This document shows positions 60,586 through 64,000 of a stretch of DNA of 64,000 nt, in pieces. Location of the stretch: positions 57,462,870 through 57,526,869 of the forward strand of contig CM049307.1 of the NCBI GenBank assembly GCA_026874595.1. The letters run 5' to 3'. Origin of the DNA: Sipunculus nudus. Its lineage: Eukaryota > Annelida > Sipuncula > Golfingiida > Sipunculidae. The notes beneath the pieces were generated by a model that was given only the letters and a program-made list of their open reading frames with translations, was not told the DNA's origin and did no database searches. Position 1 is the stretch's first letter. Each line of letters starts with the position of its first letter. The position numbers and the translations under genes were made by a program.

Positions 60586-63106
60586 ATGGCAATAAGTCAG
60601 CGCCAGATGCAACACTTTCTCCACCTTTCTGTGGTTATTATGATAGCTGGTGTTTTTCTGTGTGCGATCTTTTTGTTCACATCAACTGGAAAACGTAGAA
60701 ATATACTGCCGTTTAAAGCCAATGAAGATTCTCAGAGGATGTCTGACAGGGACTTCAGTAATTGCGTTTTGGCAGCGAGGAAGGCCGTGTGTATGAACAC
60801 GTCTGTGGACATGTTGTCTCTGGGACCGCTATGCGCTAGCATTGATATGAAACTGATTATTCGTGCATGGAATGCCGTTGTAAGGAAGGGTAACTTGCTA
60901 CCGTCGGGGATGACTAAAATGACTACAAACTCAATATGCAAAGGCACTGAGTATAACGAACTTCCTTGTTATTACCAATTACATATTAGTGATGAACCCG
61001 GAATGGAGGTCTTAAAGGATCATACCGCTGTGCATAAGTTTATCAGTCGCTGCACTGGACAGGCCCCACAACTGATATCGTTCAAAGATTCGCAATATAC
61101 ACCAAATACATTGAACCAAACTCAAGTAGTGCCTAATATCGTACACTATGTATGGTTTAAAGAAAATGTAAAGGAATTTCGTTTCTTAGGTTATTTGTCA
61201 TTCCTAAGTGTTCACAAATTCATAAAACCAGAAGTTATTTACGTTCATGGGGACTCTCAGCCAGTTGGGAAATGGTGGGATACAGTACTTAAAGACATAC
61301 CAAATGTGTATTTTGTGTACAAAAAGCGACCTACGCACATTTTTGGGAAAGAAATGAAACATGTTGAGCACAGTGCGGACATAGCCAGATACGAGGTGTT
61401 GTACGGTAGGGGTCACTTTTTTTCAAGAGTACTTTCTCTTATATCACCGTTGAAACAGGCTCACTTAAGAAAGAGGGTATAACAAGCATGTAGCATCCAG
61501 AGATTTGCAATGACTTTTCACGAAAATAATGAGGATCGGGAGTTCTAACATTAGTTTTTCTGAACTCCCATCATCACTTAGCTTATAAAATGATATTTTC
61601 CCCACTTATTTCAGATCTATACAGTGTTACGTAGATATCCTTGTATATTATTTAATCACTCGGACGAAAATAAAAAAACAACTAAGGCAACTCCGCATAT
61701 TTTGCTAGATCACCTTAAACATTGACGAATCAGTCATTGCCTCAAATTTTGTTTACATGTTGTTGAAAATCCCTCTTTCTGTTACACCACTGAGAGTCCG
61801 TTGGTTGGAGATAACTTTACAAGGAAGTAAGATAATGTTTTGAAACCTGGATTTGGATAAAATCAAAAATTCATTATCATCGGTCCCCGACTGGAATATC
61901 CTAACATTAGGAAAGTATTCATCAAAAAGAATTATATTAAAGATGAAGCAAAATTTACAATTTATTGACAAGAGAGATTATTCTTGTGGAAAATCGACTG
62001 ATTAGTTGATCAACCCATCAATGGCCACAAAATGGAAAAAGAGTCTTTGAATGGACAGTGTGCTACGATTTATATGTTGGGATTCATATTACCCCTAAAA
62101 TTAAATGTAATTGTTGGTACATGTTATCTTAACACTGAACGCACTTTTATTACCAATATTCAGCACCTTTTGAGCAACGTTGTAAACAGAAAAAATAGTG
62201 GGATATATAACACCTCTCCATATAAAAGAAATCTTGGTCAAATTAATTGCTTAGCTCAAATTATTCACTTGATAACCCAAATCAAGAACTTTTGAAATTT
62301 CCGTCATCTGCGAAGAGTTATAGAAGGCTTTACAAAAAAAATGTCTTAACTTCCAAACCATCAACACAAATCAGCACTTCAAATAATATCTATTATCATT
62401 GGATTATTTTAAGGATAGGTTTAGATATGTCGTGAAAAAGAAGACTGCAAAACCTAATGCAAATAAATTTCTCAAATACAGAATTTTAATTATAAAGTAT
62501 GTATTGGCATTATAAATAAAGGAATATAAGAAAACTATAATGATCAGTGATTGCTAAAACAACGCATATAGCCACTTAAGATTGCAGGAAAAAAGTAGTT
62601 AAAATGAAATTTGTGTATTTTATCAATACTTTATTGTTTCAGACTACGGAGGAATCTATCTGGATACAGACGTGATTGCTGTGAAATCTTTTCAGCCTTT
62701 GTTACGGTACAATATGACAATGGGTTGGGGTAATGTTGAAAGGAAATCCCTCTCTAATGCAATAATAATTGCACGTCGCGGTGCACCTTTCTTTCGAATA
62801 TGGATGGAATCTTACAAGACATTTGATCCAAACGGCTGGGCTGAGCACTCAATTAAAATGCCGGGTACCCTTCAACGTCTTTTTCCTGGATTGATCCACG
62901 TAGAAGGAGGAACCATGTTTGGTCCGACCTGGAGCACGCGCAATTTGCTTTTTATGAAAGGGTTTAATTATTCAAATTACTATTGTGTACATGTGCTCAG
63001 GCGCGGAAAGGTTATTCCAGCGGGTCCAGATGAAATCAAGATGTTTAATACTTCACTTGGGGAACTAATGAAATACATTTATTTTGGTTCAAAAGACTCG
63101 AGATGA
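60586..63106 (+). CDS. DXD-motif type II membrane glycosyltransferase (A4GNT/A4GALT-like), two coding exons
   Basis: Transfers a sugar from a nucleotide-sugar donor, most likely in the Golgi. Exon 1 is 60586-61405 (820 nt) and exon 2 is 62643-63106 (464 nt, TGA). The GT donor after TTGTACG and the TTTCAG acceptor join in phase 1 to give the motif YDYGGIYLDTDV; 427 residues. Domains: short cytoplasmic tail, signal anchor at about residues 12-33 (HLSVVIMIAGVFLCAIFLFT), a lumenal stem with several cysteines, then the sugar-binding glycosyltransferase domain from VPNIVHYVWF (about residue 184) through the metal-binding DTD to a conserved GPTWSTRNL-like segment. Family members have this start (IPNIVH..W) and DXD order. 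Without the splice the first exon reads on to 298 codons and lacks the DXD. The start ATG is the first in frame, close before the anchor. The acceptor sugar is unknown. No relation to neighbours is evident. Confidence 0.86.
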
Positions 63107-64000
63107 TTGTATATCGAATGAAGGAAAAAATATCTTTTTGGGTACAGATTTTTCTGCAAAAAGAAGATACGCATTAAAAAAACATTGCTAGTTTGCAGGT
63201 GATATTGGTACAGTATGGAGCAGATTATGGTTTTGGATTCTCATTACATCATTCACTATTAATGACGAATGTCTTATTTTATGCAGGGTATGTTCGTCGT
63301 TGCATATATTTTCCTAGAAAGCTGCCTTTAATTACTGGAAATCTGAATTTGAAATTGTGCATTTGAATCCAGCATTTAACGTGTGCATGGAGTTGAACAA
63401 AACATGATTATGGTAATCTCAGCCAAATAATAACCCAGTGAAGCAAATAAAATGCTTTACTACTTTAATATGAGTCATAGTTACCAAAATTGGCAACATT
63501 AAGCACTCGGATGAGAGAGATGTCACTTACTTTTTATTACTTATCTATCCTATAATCCTTCAGTCAGTGGCTATATGTTGATAGTTTGCAGCGGCGTAGC
63601 TAGGTGGGTACCGCAGGGGTTTTTCAAAACCTATAGTATCGGCTTTGACATTAATAGTTTGCAGACCAAATAGAAAAAAGTCAGTCATGTTTACAAAAAG
63701 ATACAACCCTTTGCGGTTAAAAAAAATAAATTTATATTGGAAATATCTCAAATTGTCATAGGATAATTAAGAAACTGATAATAAAAACCCTGAATCGGCA
63801 ATAAAGATTGATATGTTAACTTTGTTCTTGTTACGAATCATAAAATTTTACATTAATGTTGAAGTTCTCAGCTGATTCTAAAATCCTTGCTATCCGCCCC
63901 CTCGCATTTATATTAAAGCTATTAAACATATAACTAACATGTCTGTCGCTGTTCAATGTTATATGTGTTCACTCGTTGTGTAGAAGTTAATTGGTGAATA
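63107..64000. other. 3' flank of the glycosyltransferase gene
   Basis: No gene seen. AATAAA words occur at 63447 and 63800; either could serve polyadenylation. A GCAGCGGCGTAGCTAGGTGG piece at 63589-63608 resembles the end of a dispersed repeat. Confidence 0.4.

Noticed and set aside
60586-61482. A single-exon 298-residue protein
   Set aside because: Reading past 61405 loses the DXD domain, while the splice to 62643 restores the family motif in phase.

Overview
This is a metazoan nuclear window, AT-rich, with short intron-split exons in a sea of degraded transposons, (TA)n tracts and minisatellites. Exon structure, the hydroxyacid-oxidase and sugar-transferase families, CR1/L2- and L1-like LINE relics, tRNA-derived SINEs and the GGACGG-ended minisatellite suggest a lophotrochozoan, most likely a bivalve mollusc. 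This placement is inference.

The left two thirds (1-41284) is a cluster of peroxisomal-type 2-hydroxyacid oxidase (HAO; FMN-dependent glycolate/long-chain hydroxyacid oxidase) genes sharing one seven-exon plan. The coding exons are 134, 152, about 260, 192-204, 159, 70 and 59 nt, with conserved phases. (i) Positions 1-47 are the 3' end of the last exon of a + strand copy that starts outside the window. (ii) A copy is broken in two: exons 1-4 on the - strand (9364 down to 6529) and exons 5-7 on the + strand (12523-13539), as expected if the 5' half had been inverted. (iii) A complete - strand copy runs from 23449 to 19520. (iv) Downstream of it lies an almost identical extra set of its exons 5-7 (16863-15942), in a duplication of about 1.2 kb. 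(v) A complete + strand copy runs from 34255 to 41284. The 3' flanks of copies (i) and (ii) are related over about 2.4-3.2 kb, so the cluster grew by tandem segmental duplication.

The spacer 23.5-34.2 kb holds a 5'-truncated L1-like LINE with a 15-bp target-site duplication (24227-27168), a broken pogo/Tigger-type DNA-binding fragment (about 28.7-28.9 kb), a LINE/SINE-like 3' tail and a ~325-bp tandem repeat. Introns of the 34-41 kb gene hold a tRNA-derived SINE, GC-rich palindromic repeats, (TA)n tracts and a 1.3-kb element with TIR-like ends.

The stretch 41.3-60.5 kb has no host gene I can support. It holds SINE pieces, an LTR-like fragment, a possible copia-like scrap, a shattered CR1/L2-type LINE (ORF1 and endonuclease, about 54.2-57.2 kb) and an 11-copy ~157-bp minisatellite (57.57-59.34 kb).

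At the right end (60586-63106) a two-exon gene encodes a 427-residue type II membrane glycosyltransferase of the DXD sugar-binding class (A4GNT/A4GALT-like). It has no obvious functional link to the HAO cluster.

The oxidases would use FMN and O2 to oxidise 2-hydroxyacids to 2-oxoacids plus H2O2. The copies differ at active-site-loop and C-terminal targeting positions, which suggests divergence after duplication. No expression data or searches were available. Exon borders come from splice consensus, phase and comparison among the paralogues.
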